DNA of 64,000 bases, taken from positions 124,001-188,000 of the forward strand of contig NZ_JAJDFY010000001.1 of the NCBI RefSeq assembly GCF_024704365.1, written 5' to 3'. This document shows, one piece after another, positions 53,117-64,000 of this stretch. Under the pieces are notes generated by a model, which was given only the letters and a program-made list of their open reading frames with translations, was not told the origin of the DNA and did not search any database. A program made the translations under genes and the position numbers. Position 1 is the stretch's first letter, and each line of letters starts with the position of its first letter. This stretch comes from Thermomonas sp. S9 (GTDB lineage: Bacteria > Pseudomonadota > Gammaproteobacteria > Xanthomonadales > Xanthomonadaceae).

Positions 53117-54817
53117 CGGCTCTTGGAGGTTGTCGGGTCTGGCATGGAGGAAGTGTGGCAGGCGGCGCTGGCGCGGGCATCCAGCAGCCACCAGCGGCGG
53201 CCGTTGGCCAGGCCCATGTCGCGGGCCAGGGCGGGATCGACGCAGGCGGGCAGGCCATCGCCCTGCTCCACCAGCAGCCAGCGCGCGGCGGGCGCAGCCT
53301 GCTGCCAGCGCACGCCATCGGCGAACTGCGCCGCGAGCGGACGCTTGAAGCCGAAGTCGGCGGCCGGGCGGTCGGCCATCAGCAGCTGCTGTTCGCGCCA
53401 GCCGACCAGGCCGAGCTGCGCGCGCGGGCCGATCGCCGCGCCGACGTCGCGCATCAGCCCGCGCGAGGAACTGCCGTCGTTGAGCAGTACCGTGCCGACC
53501 AGCGAATACAGCACCCACAGCCCGGTCAGCATCGCCAGCAGCGCGGCGTGCGCACGCCGGCGCCCGAACCACAGGCAGGCGCCGAGGCCGAAGGCGCCGA
53601 TCGCGCAGAACATCCAGGCCAGGCCGGTGGCCACGCCGGGGTCGCGGCCGTCGAGGAACTGCCGCTCGAAGCCGGGATTGCCCAGCAGCATGGCCAGCCC
53701 CGCGCCCAACGCGACCAGTGACAGCAGGACGGTGAACGCCAGCAGCAGCCGCTGCGGGTTCGGCTTGCGCAGCAGCCCCGGCAGCAGCGGTGCCAGCGCC
53801 AGCGCCAGCATCGGCAGCGCCGGCAGGATGTACATGTCGCGCTTGCCGGACGGGATGCTGAAGAACACGAACACCAGCACCACCCACGCCAGCGGCAGCA
53901 GGTAGCGCGCGTCGCGCCGGCGCAGGCGCCGCCGCCAGGCCGGGAACGCCCACGGCAGCGCCAGCACGGTCGGCAGCCAGGTGGTCAGCGCCACCTCGAT
54001 GAAGTACCACCACGGCTGCCCGTGGTGCCAGGAATTGGCGTAGCGGGTGACGGTCTGGCGCAGCAGGATGTCGTCCACGTAGGCGCGGTAGGCGGCGCCG
54101 CCCTCGCCCAGCGCGGCCACCAGCATCGGCACCAGCCACACCCCGCAGGCGACCAGGAAGGCCAGCGGCCCGAGCCAGAAGCGGCCGTCGCGCGCATGCA
54201 CGCGCACCCCCGGCCAGCCGCGCAGCGCAGCGAATGCGGCCGGCAGCAGCATCAGCAGCGCCAGCACGCCCACGCCCTTGGTGATGGTGCCCAGCCCGGC
54301 CGCGGCCCAACCCAGCATCCACATCCGCCAGTCCGGCCCGCGCAGCAGGTGGCGCAGCAGGCCGTAGCAGGACAGGGTGATCCAGAACACCACCATCGGG
54401 TCGATCTGGGCCTTCTTGGCCTGGAAGGTGAACTGGAGGGTCAGCAGGGTCGCGTAGCCGGCCAGCACGCCCACCCGCGGCGTCCACAGCCGGCGGCCGA
54501 GGTCGAGCACGCACCATAGGGTGCCCAGCGCGGCCAGCAGCGAAGGCAGCAGGAAGGCGATGCGCAGGTTGCCGGTCAGCCACAGCAGCGCGGCCTGCAT
54601 CCACATGAACAGCGGCGGCTTGTCCGAATACAGCTCGCTGCCGCGGTGCGGGAACAGCCACTGGCCGCTTTCCAGCATCTGCCGCGCAGCTCAGCGCGAA
54701 GCGCGGCTCATCCGCCGGCCACGGGTCGCGCAGGCCGAGCCCGGTGGCCAGGATCAGCAGGGCCAGCAGCCAGAACAGCCAGAGGTCGCGGCGGGGGCGG
54801 GTCATGGCAGGGGACAT
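53113..54817 (-). CDS. GT39/ArnT-like membrane glycosyltransferase (frame broken at 54691)
   Basis: Polytopic GT-C transferase of about 567 aa using a polyprenyl-phosphate sugar. Opening DLWLFWLLALLILATGLGL and DPWPADEPRFAL, the conserved acidic motif after TM1; then, in the next frame, MLESGQWLFPHRG and YSDKPPLFMWMQAALLWLTG, followed by about ten membrane segments and KRDMYILPALPML. Removing one T at 54691 (CAGCTCA on the plus strand) gives RFALAARQMLESGQW. Starts at 54817, 54829 or 54805 are all possible. Likely glycosylates lipid A, core or protein. Confidence 0.8.
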
Positions 54818-54852
54818 GGCGCGGAGCATGGCGATAGTGTGCAGGGCGGACG

Positions 54853-56136
54853 TCAGGCTTTGCGCAGGCGGGCGTAGAAGAAGCCGTCGCGGCCGCCCTC
54901 GCCGGGCAGGCGCTGGCGGCCGGCGCCGGTGTCGTGGCCGAAGCGGGCATCCAGCGCATCCAGCCTCGCATCGGGCGTGCGCGCGAGGAAGGATTCGACC
55001 TGCGCCGCGTTCTCCGCGCGCAAAATCGAGCAGGTGGCATACAGCAGCGCACCGCCGGGTGCGAGCAGCGGCCACAGCGCATCCAGCAGCGCCGCCTGGG
55101 TCTGCACCAGCGCGGCGAGGTCGGCTTCGCGCCGGTGCAGCAGCACGTCGGGCTGGCGGCGCACGATGCCGGTGGCGCTGCACGGGGCATCGACCAGGAT
55201 CGCGTCGAACGGGGTGCCGTCCCACCAAGACTCGGGGCGGGTGGCATCCGCGGCGAGGGTGTGCAGTCCTTCCAGCCGCAAGCGCGCGAAGGTGTCCTGC
55301 ATCCGCCGCACCCGGTGCGCGTCCACGTCCAACGCGAGGATATGCAGCGACGGATCGCGCTCGGCCAGGTGCGCGGCCTTGCCGCCGGGCGCGGCGCAGG
55401 CGTCGAGCACGCGCGCGCCGGGGGGTGCCAGGGCGTCGGCCACCGCCTGCGCGCTGGCGTCCTGCACCGAGACCAGGCCTGCGGCAAAGCCGGGCAGCTG
55501 GGCGACCGGCAGCGCGGCGTCCAGGCGCAGGGCGTCGGCCAGATCGGCGTCGGGCATGGCGGTGATGCCGGCCTGCTGGAGCAGGTGCAGGTAATCCCCG
55601 CGCTGGATCCAGCGCCGGTTGACGCGCAGCCACAGCGGCGGCGGCTGCGCGCTCGCGGCGAAGATCGTTTCTGCCTCCTGCGGCCAGTCCGCGCGCACCT
55701 GCGCCGCCAGCCAGCCGGGCCAGGCGGCCTCGGGCGCGGCGGCCGGCAGCGGCTCGCGGGTGGCCCGGCGCAGCAGCGCATTGACCATCCCGGCCTGATG
55801 CGCGCGGCCCAGCGCGCGTGCGGCCTCCACCGTGGCGGCCAGCGCGGCGTGCGCGGGCAGGCCGAGTTCGAGCTGGGCAAAGCCCACCAGCAGCAGGGCG
55901 CGCAGCAGGGCATCGCGCGATCCCAGTGGGCGCGGCGTCCATGCATCCAGCGCGGCGTTGTAGCGCACGCGCTGGCGCAGCGCGGCCAGCACGATGGCCT
56001 CCACCAGCGCGCGGTCGCGCGGGTCGGGGAGCTCCGGCAGGCGGGTGCCCAGCGCGGCTTTCAGCGAACGCCCGCGGTGCAGTACCGCGGCGAGGATACG
56101 CGCCGCGGCGACGCGGGTGGCGACGCCATCGCTCAC
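54853..56136 (-). CDS. rsmB: 16S rRNA (cytosine-967-C5)-methyltransferase
   Basis: SAM-dependent rRNA methyltransferase of 427 aa. N-terminal NusB-like RNA-binding helical domain ([18 protein letters not shown]), C-terminal Rossmann domain with [44 protein letters not shown] (first catalytic Cys in PCS) and [18 protein letters not shown] (second Cys in TCS). The start is GTG 56136, overlapping the fmt stop (GTGA). Third gene of def-fmt-rsmB. Confidence 0.95.
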   Translation of the reverse strand: MSDGVATRVAAARILAAVLHRGRSLKAALGTRLPELPDPRDRALVEAIVLAALRQRVRYNAALDAWTPRPLGSRDALLRALLLVGFAQLELGLPAHAALAATVEAARALGRAHQAGMVNALLRRATREPLPAAAPEAAWPGWLAAQVRADWPQEAETIFAASAQPPPLWLRVNRRWIQRGDYLHLLQQAGITAMPDADLADALRLDAALPVAQLPGFAAGLVSVQDASAQAVADALAPPGARVLDACAAPGGKAAHLAERDPSLHILALDVDAHRVRRMQDTFARLRLEGLHTLAADATRPESWWDGTPFDAILVDAPCSATGIVRRQPDVLLHRREADLAALVQTQAALLDALWPLLAPGGALLYATCSILRAENAAQVESFLARTPDARLDALDARFGHDTGAGRQRLPGEGGRDGFFYARLRKA

Positions 56137-57050
56137 GCGAATACGTCGCGGCGGGCGTTGCGGTAGTCCTGCGCGCTGATCGGCTTGCCGCCGTCGCGTT
56201 GCAGGCGTTCCAGGCGCAGCACGCCGTGGCCGCAGGCGACGTCGATGCCCTCGCGCCCGGCGCGGAGCACGCTGCCGGGCGCGGCGGCGTGGGTTTCGTC
56301 GAGGGCGCGCGCGGCATGGATGCGCACGCGCTCGCCGGCCAGCTGCGCTTCCGCCACCGGCCACGGGTGGAACGCGCGCACCTTGTTGGCCAGCGTGATG
56401 GCGGGCTGCGACCAGTCCAGCTTGGCTTCGGCCTTGTCCAGCTTGTGCGCGTAGGTGACGCCCACCTCCGGCTGCGGCTGCGGCACCGGCAGCAGGCCGG
56501 CGCGCAGCAGGCCCAGGCCGTCGGCGAGAATCCGCGATCCGAGCGCGGCCAGGCGGTCGTGCAACTGCCCGCCGGTCTCCTCCGGGCCGATCTCGGTGGC
56601 CTGCGCCAGCAGCACCGGGCCGGTGTCGAGGCCCTTTTCCATCCGCATCAGGCACACCCCGGTGCGGGTGTCGCCGGCTTCGATCGCGCGCTGGATCGGC
56701 GCCGCGCCGCGCCAGCGCGGCAGCAGCGAGGCGTGCACGTTCCAGCAGCCATGCACGGGGATGTCCAGCACCGACTGCGGCAGGATCAGCCCGTAGGCCA
56801 CCACCACCATCACATCCGGCTGCAGCGCGCGCAGGGTGGCCTTGGATTTGGCCGAACGGAAGTTCTCCGGCTGGTATACCGGGATGCCGCGCTGCACGGC
56901 CTCGAGTTTCACCGGCGAGGGCGTCAGCCCGCGCCCGCGCCCGGCCGGGCGGTCCGGCTGGGTATACACGGCGACCACCTCGCCGCGGGCGGCGGCCGCG
57001 CGCAGGCAGGGCACGGCGAACTCCGGCGTGCCGGCGAAGACGATGCGCAT
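56133..57050 (-). CDS. fmt: Methionyl-tRNA formyltransferase
   Basis: Formylates initiator Met-tRNA using 10-formyltetrahydrofolate. 305 aa. [18 protein letters not shown] opening, [20 protein letters not shown] with catalytic Asn/His, [18 protein letters not shown] and the C-terminal OB-like domain starting near [17 protein letters not shown]. Lies 4 bases after def on the minus strand. Confidence 0.96.
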   Translation of the reverse strand: MRIVFAGTPEFAVPCLRAAAARGEVVAVYTQPDRPAGRGRGLTPSPVKLEAVQRGIPVYQPENFRSAKSKATLRALQPDVMVVVAYGLILPQSVLDIPVHGCWNVHASLLPRWRGAAPIQRAIEAGDTRTGVCLMRMEKGLDTGPVLLAQATEIGPEETGGQLHDRLAALGSRILADGLGLLRAGLLPVPQPQPEVGVTYAHKLDKAEAKLDWSQPAITLANKVRAFHPWPVAEAQLAGERVRIHAARALDETHAAAPGSVLRAGREGIDVACGHGVLRLERLQRDGGKPISAQDYRNARRDVFA

Positions 57051-57054
57051 CGGG

Positions 57055-57570
57055 TCAGGCGGCGGCGGCGCGCTTGGCCTTGAGCAGTTTTTTGCGCACC
57101 ATCTCGCGCTTCAGCGGGCTCAGGTAGTCCACGAACAGCTTGCCGTCCAGGTGGTCCATCTCGTGCTGGATGCAGACCGCCAGCAGGCCATCGGCCTCCA
57201 GCGTGAACGGCTGGCCGTGGCGGTCCAGCGCCTCCACCGTGATGGTGTTGCTGCGGGTGACGTCGGCATAGATGCCCGGCACCGACAGGCAGCCCTCCTG
57301 GTACACCTGCTCGCCGTCGCGCGCGGTGATGCGCGGGTTGACGAACACCAGTGGCCGGCTGTGGTCGTCGGTCACGTCGATCACCATGAAGCGCTTGTGC
57401 ACGTCCACCTGGCTGGCGGCCAGGCCGATGCCGGGGGCGTCGTACATGCTTTCGAACATGTCGTCGATCAGGGTCTGGAACGCGGGCGTGGCCAGATCCG
57501 CCGGGTCCACATCGGCGGCCTTGGTGCGCAGGCGCGGGTCGGGGAATTCGAGGATCGTGAGCAGGGCCAT
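57055..57570 (-). CDS. def: Peptide deformylase
   Basis: Fe/Zn hydrolase that removes the N-formyl group from nascent proteins. 171 aa from ATG 57570. All three motifs present: [14 protein letters not shown] (GxGLAAxQ), EGCLSVPGI (EGCLS, Cys ligand) and [13 protein letters not shown] (HExDH). The tail ends [13 protein letters not shown]. First gene of the def-fmt-rsmB operon, divergent from the LysM gene. A TACAAT hexamer on the minus strand, at about 57617-57622, could be its -10. Confidence 0.96.
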   Translation of the reverse strand: MALLTILEFPDPRLRTKAADVDPADLATPAFQTLIDDMFESMYDAPGIGLAASQVDVHKRFMVIDVTDDHSRPLVFVNPRITARDGEQVYQEGCLSVPGIYADVTRSNTITVEALDRHGQPFTLEADGLLAVCIQHEMDHLDGKLFVDYLSPLKREMVRKKLLKAKRAAAA

Positions 57571-57647
57571 GGCTGGGGTTCCGCGGTTCGGCGGCCGCAC
57601 GGGGCCGCCACGTTTTGGATTGTAGCGCGCCCAGCCTGCACCGCCGC

Positions 57648-57678
57648 TTGCCAGATGCGCCGGATTGTGGGCTATATT
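57648..57678 (+). promoter_or_regulatory. Possible promoter of LysM gene
   Basis: TTGCCA (57648-57653) and TATATT (57673-57678) with a 19-base spacer, slightly long for sigma70, 48 bases before the LysM ATG at 57727. Confidence 0.35.
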
Positions 57679-57726
57679 GGGCAGGCTTCAGGGGGTTTCG
57701 CCATACGGAGCGGGGAGATAGCGAAC

Positions 57727-58924
57727 ATGCTTGAACGGGTTTCCAACCTGGCGCGCACCAACGCGCCGCGCACGCGCGGTCTGCGCGTCATGCTGGCTGC
57801 CGCGCTGCTGACCGTGGCCAGCTACGCCGCCGCGGTCGAACTGCGCGGCGACCATCCCGAATCCTACGTGGTGAAGCGCGGCGACACCCTGTGGGACATC
57901 TCGGCCCGCTTCCTCAAGAAGCCCTGGCTGTGGCCGGAGATCTGGCAGGCCAATCCGCAGATCAAGAACCCGCATCTGATCTATCCGGGCGACGTGATCA
58001 GCCTGGCCTACCTCGACCGCGTCACCGCCAAGGTGCAGCCGGGCGAGCGCAAGGAAAGCCCGGTCAACGCGGTGCCGCTGGCCGAGGTCGAGCCGTTCCT
58101 GAAGGACATGCGCATCGTCGACAGCCTCGACGGCCTGCCCTACGTGGTCGGCCTGGAGGACAACCGCCTGCGCGCCAGCCGCGGCCAGGTGGCCTACGTG
58201 CGCGGGCTGGAAGGCGCCGCCCCCGGCCAGCGCTATGTGGTGGTGCGCCCGGAGAAGCGCTACCGCATGCTCGAGCCGCGCCGGCCTGTGCTGCGACCTG
58301 TTCCAGACCCAGGACCTCGACGCCCGCGGCCAGCCCCGCCTGAGCCAGGATTCGCCGTGGACCGCGGCGGTGTTCCCGACCAAGAACACCGAGTTCCTCG
58401 GCTACGAGCTGGTGGCGCAGACCACCGGCACCGTCACCCGCACCGAGGTCGGCGGCATCCAGGCCAGCACCCTGATGCTGGACGCCGAAGGCCGCGACGT
58501 GCGCGTGGGCGATCGCCTGGTGCCGGTGCAGGCGCAGGCGTACGACCTCCAGTTCTTCCCGCATCCGCCCAAGCAGCAGGCCGAGTACGGCCGCCTGACC
58601 GTGCTGTCGGTGGCCGACGCGGCGCGCTTCGGTGGCACCCGCGACGTGATCGCGATCTCCGGCGGCAGCCGCCAGGGCATCGACAACGGCACCGTGTTCT
58701 CGATCTGGCGCCGCGGTGATTCGGTGGTGGACCGCGTGCGCGACGGCCTCGACCGCGACGATTCGCTCACCCCGCACGAATCCAAGGTGCGCCTGCCGGA
58801 CGAGTTCGCCGGGCACGCCATGGTGTTCCGCACCTTCGACAACGTCAGCTACGCGCTCATCATGAGCAGCGTCAAGCCGACCCGCGTCGGCTACGAGCTG
58901 AAGCACCCGGACGCGGCCTACTGA
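57727..58924 (+). CDS. LysM peptidoglycan-binding protein (frame broken near 58276-58290)
   Basis: About 398 aa. Signal-like segment (GLRVMLAAALLTVASYAAA), LysM domain at about 45-95 (ESYVVKRGDTLWDISARFL, NPHLIYPGDVISL), then a conserved C-terminal region of unknown fold (YVVGLEDNRLRAS, AAVFPTKNTEFLGYELVAQT, AISGGSRQGIDNGTVFSIW). The frame is lost after RMLEP; the rest continues one frame over from about GLCCDLFQTQDLDARG. One extra base or two missing would account for it; the exact site is not clear. The order LysM, dprA, smg, topA is the family norm. Confidence 0.82.
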
Positions 58925-59001
58925 CCGCCCCGGCGTTTTCCGAGCCACCCACGCGACGGCGCCCGAGGGCGCCGTCGTCGTTTCCGCGCGATGCTGGCGG
59001 C

Positions 59002-60157
59002 ATGCCCGATCCGCGCGAACCCGAATCCGAATCCGAGGCCCTGCTGCGGCTGCTGCTGAGCGGCGCGCCCGCCGCCGCCCTGCGTCGCCTGCTGGACAGC
59101 TCACGGCAGCGCGCGGGCCGTGCTGGCGGCTGGCGCCCGCGACTGGGCCAGCCACGGGCTGGATGCCGAGGTCTGCCGCAGCCTGCGTACCCCACCGGCG
59201 GAGGGGCTGGCCGCCGGCCTTGCCTGGCTGCAGGCAAGCCCGCGGCACCAGCTGCTGGGCTGGCGCGACCCGGCCTATCCGCCCCTGCTGCGGCGGATCG
59301 CCTCGCCCCCGGCGATGCTGTTCGTGGCCGGCGACCCGGGCCTGCTGTGGCAGCCCACGGTCGCCATCGTCGGCAGCCGCGCGGCCACCGCCGGCGGCTG
59401 CGCCAATGCCGCGCAGTTCGCCACCGCGCTGGCGCGCGCCGGGCTGTGTATCGGCAGCGGCCTGGCCGCCGGGATCGATGCCGCGGCCCATCGCGCCACC
59501 CTGGAGGCCGGCGGCGCGACCGTCGCGGTGCTCGGCACCGGCCCGGACGTGGCCTATCCCCCGCGCCACCGCGATCTGCTGGCGCAGGTGGCGGCGGCCG
59601 GTGCGGTGGTGTCCGAGCACCTGCCCGGCACCCCGCCGCTGCGCGCGCACTTTCCCAGCCGCAACCGGATCCTGGCCGGGCTGGCGCTGGGCGTGGTGGT
59701 GGTGGAAGCAGCGGCGCGCTCCGGCGCGCTGATCACCGCGCACCAGGCCGCCGATGCCGGGCGCGAGGTGTTCGCCCTGCCCGGCTCCATCCACAACCCG
59801 ATGGCGCGCGGCTGCCACCGCCTGATCCGCGAGGGCGCGCAGCTGGTGGAAACCCCGGCCGAGGTGGTGGAGGCGCTGGCACCCGCGGTGCGCGAGCTGG
59901 CGCGCGCCCTGCGCGGCGCGCTGGACCCGCAGGCGGCCGTCATCGCCCCCGGGACGCCCCCGGCGGCGGGCACGGCCGCCGAGGCCCCGGACTACAACCG
60001 CTTGTGGCTGGCGCTGGGGCACGACCCAACCGATATGGACACCCTGGCGGAGCGCTCCGGATTGACGGTGGCCGAACTGTCCCCCATGCTGCTGGCGTTG
60101 GAACTGGAGGGGCGGGTGGCCGCGGCCTACGGCCGCTACACCCGGATCGCCTCCTGA
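59002..60157 (+). CDS. dprA: DNA-processing protein DprA (frame broken at 59101)
   Basis: Loads RecA onto incoming single-stranded DNA in natural transformation. About 384 aa from ATG 59002. The N-terminal SAM-like part (ALLRLLLSGAPAAALRRLL) joins RAVLAAGARDWASHG once an extra T at 59101 is removed, giving L-L-D-S-H-G-S-A-R-A-V-L. The Rossmann DprA core is intact: VAIVGSRAATAGG, GSGLAAGIDAAAHRATLE, GTGPDVAYPPRH, FPSRNRILAGLA, VVEAAARSGALITA and ALPGSIHNPMARGCHRLI. A C-terminal winged-helix domain follows (NRLWLALGHDPTDMDTLAERSG). Confidence 0.9.
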
Positions 60158-60208
60158 AGGCCCCGGCCGCAGGCCCTGCATGGCGCCCTCGGGCGCAGGA
60201 CGGAGGAC

Positions 60209-60697
60209 ATGAAAGAAAGCATCCTGGACGTCCTGCTGTATCTGTTCGAGCACTACTTCGCGGGCGAGGACCTCGCCGTTTCCGATGTCCTGCAGGCGCA
60301 TGACACCCCGCTGATGGGCGAGCTGGTCAAGGCCGGGTTCTCGCCGGCGGAGATCGGCAAGGCCTTCGACTGGCTGGACGGGCTCAGCCGCCGCCGGCCA
60401 GCGTCCGATGCGCCGCGCGGAGTCGGACCGGTGCGGGTGTTCCACGCGGCCGAGCTGGAACGGCTGGACGTGGCCGCCCGCGGATTCCTGCTGGCGCTGG
60501 AGCAGCACGGGGTGCTGGACGCCGGCCAGCGCGAGCTGGTGCTGGACCGCGCGTTGGCGCTGGACCAGGACGAGATCGACCTGGACGACCTGAAATGGGT
60601 GGTGCTGATGGTGCTGTTCGACCAGCCCGGCAGCGAGGCCGCCTACGCCTGGATGGAAACCCAGATCTTCGCGGACGACCCCGAGCCGCTGCACTGA
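60209..60697 (+). CDS. smg: DUF494 family protein Smg
   Basis: 162 aa. [17 protein letters not shown] opening and [23 protein letters not shown] end (as [16 protein letters not shown]) are diagnostic of Smg. Soluble, helical, function unknown, always close to dprA and topA. An AGGACGGAGGAC purine stretch precedes the ATG. Confidence 0.9.
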   Translation: MKESILDVLLYLFEHYFAGEDLAVSDVLQAHDTPLMGELVKAGFSPAEIGKAFDWLDGLSRRRPASDAPRGVGPVRVFHAAELERLDVAARGFLLALEQHGVLDAGQRELVLDRALALDQDEIDLDDLKWVVLMVLFDQPGSEAAYAWMETQIFADDPEPLH

Positions 60698-60732
60698 GCC
60701 GGGATTGGGCCGCGCCCGCGCCGTCCTTCGGC

Positions 60733-60799
60733 TTGACAGCCGCCCCCGCGGCGTGATTCCACTATAAAAGAAGGCGCCCGGGGCATTTGCTCCGGGCGT
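60733..60799 (+). promoter_or_regulatory. topA upstream region: promoter-like boxes and a G/C stem-loop
   Basis: TTGACA at 60733-60738 and TATAAA at 60763-60768 are both good hexamers but 24 bases apart, too far for one sigma70 promoter. Directly after is a 9-bp stem, about 60775-60783 with 60790-60798 (CGCCCGG arms), loop CATTTG, followed by TCGGTTTCTG: a terminator for smg or a leader hairpin for topA. Confidence 0.4.
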
Positions 60800-60855
60800 C
60801 GGTTTCTGCGGCCGCCGCCGGCCGCCCCGTCCGCACCACCGGAACCCGCACCACC

Positions 60856-63420
<2,565 letters not shown>

Positions 63421-63518
63421 TCCCCCCGCATGGCCCGGTGGCCAGCGCGGATGAGGCGCGCCTGAAGCGGCCGCGCGCGGGGGTTCCGCCGTCCGTCGCG
63501 GCGCGCCAAGATAGCCGC

Positions 63519-64000
63519 ATGCGCGCCGCCGCCGCCCTGTTCGCCAGCCTGTTGCCCGCCGTGGCCGGCGCGGCGCAGGTGCCGCCCGCGCCCGCCACTC
63601 CCGCGGCCGCGCCGGTGATCGTGTACCGCTGCACCGACGCCGCCGGCAAGGTCAGCCTGCAGGATGCGCCCTGCGCCCGCGGCCAGCTCCAGCAGGAGCG
63701 CCAGATGCAGCGCCCGCAGGATGCGCCGCCCGCGCCACCTGCCGCGCCGCAGCCGCGGTCGCCGGTCCAGCCGCCGCCTGCCGCGCCCGCACCCGTGGTG
63801 TACCTGGCGCCGCCGCGGCCGCTGTACGAATGCGTCACCCCCGACGGCACCCGCTATACCAGCGACGACGGCCGCGGCAATCCGCGCTGGGTGCCGCTGT
63901 GGACGCTGGGCTACCGGCTGCCGCGGCCAGGGCGGCCGGGAGACGTAGACCGCGAGCGGCCGGCGGCCGACGCGCCGGCACAGGCCGGGCCTCCGCAGCC
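63519..64000 (+). CDS. DUF4124-type periplasmic protein (3' end outside window)
   Basis: At least 160 aa, in frame to the last base. Signal peptide (LFASLLPAVAGAAQ) then a DUF4124-like motif VYRCTDAAGKVSLQDAPCARG with two Cys, a Gln/Pro/Ala-rich linker, and a second similar motif YECVTPDGTRYTSDDGRGNP. Function unknown; such proteins are common in Xanthomonadaceae and Pseudomonas. The start is ATG 63519, 98 bases after topA. Confidence 0.7.
   Translation, partial: MRAAAALFASLLPAVAGAAQVPPAPATPAAAPVIVYRCTDAAGKVSLQDAPCARGQLQQERQMQRPQDAPPAPPAAPQPRSPVQPPPAAPAPVVYLAPPRPLYECVTPDGTRYTSDDGRGNPRWVPLWTLGYRLPRPGRPGDVDRERPAADAPAQAGPPQ

Noticed and set aside
60733..60768. TTGACA ... TATAAA as a classical topA promoter
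   Set aside because: The spacing is 24 bases rather than 16-18, so the pair cannot be claimed as one sigma70 promoter.

Overview
The window is a compact, GC-rich (roughly 65-70 percent) bacterial chromosome segment with about fifty genes on both strands and many 4-nt start/stop overlaps. Gene content and local order (argS followed by a SPOR-domain gene; a LysM gene, dprA, smg, topA; def-fmt-rsmB; an aceBA pair divergent from a LysR gene; oleC-oleD) point to Gammaproteobacteria, family Xanthomonadaceae/Lysobacteraceae (Xanthomonas, Lysobacter, Luteimonas, Thermomonas relatives). I see no rRNA, tRNA, CRISPR array, insertion sequence or prophage.

Layout. 0-17 kb is mostly core: a cut lipoprotein gene, pilU, a small aromatic-catabolism operon (2OG-Fe oxygenase, fumarylacetoacetase-type hydrolase, maiA), argS, a SPOR protein, an SDR, speA and speE (polyamines), an M48 protease, a TPR-GGDEF diguanylate cyclase, a P-II protein, ubiK and comM. 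17-22 kb is accessory: a SagB-like peptide dehydrogenase, a 94-aa NHLP-type precursor peptide, a membrane-anchored cyclase-like TPR protein and a cNMP-binding GGDEF protein. This looks like a xanthomonad RiPP-like system whose product is, as far as I know, undescribed. 22-26 kb is the glyoxylate shunt (aceB, aceA) with its LysR regulator. 26-33 kb pairs a secreted fusion of cyanophycinase and isoaspartyl peptidase with a divergent FecI/FecR/TonB-receptor set, plausibly an extracellular cyanophycin (or other isopeptide) utilisation locus. 33-40 kb is a five-gene, fully overlapping operon (HEAT repeat, processive GT2, YaiO/TPR outer-membrane barrel, LTA-synthase-type sulfatase, glycoside-hydrolase-like barrel) that reads as an uncharacterised exopolysaccharide synthase/export machine. 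40-49 kb holds an acyltransferase, arfB, truC, a CDF metal transporter, ubiJ-ubiB, oleC-oleD and a YkgJ-type protein. 49-57 kb has a surface-glycan operon (GT39, UDP-galactopyranose mutase, DUF707, GT25, GT4) downstream of def-fmt-rsmB. 57-64 kb has the LysM gene, dprA, smg, topA and a cut DUF4124 gene.

Caution on sequence quality. Fifteen genes, including conserved ones (speA, aceA, ubiJ, truC, dprA), are each broken by one single- or two-base indel, most often in G/C runs of five or six or in a recurring CAGCTCA context. These look like sequencing or assembly errors rather than decay. Such genes are listed as single CDS spanning the break, with the break position given.
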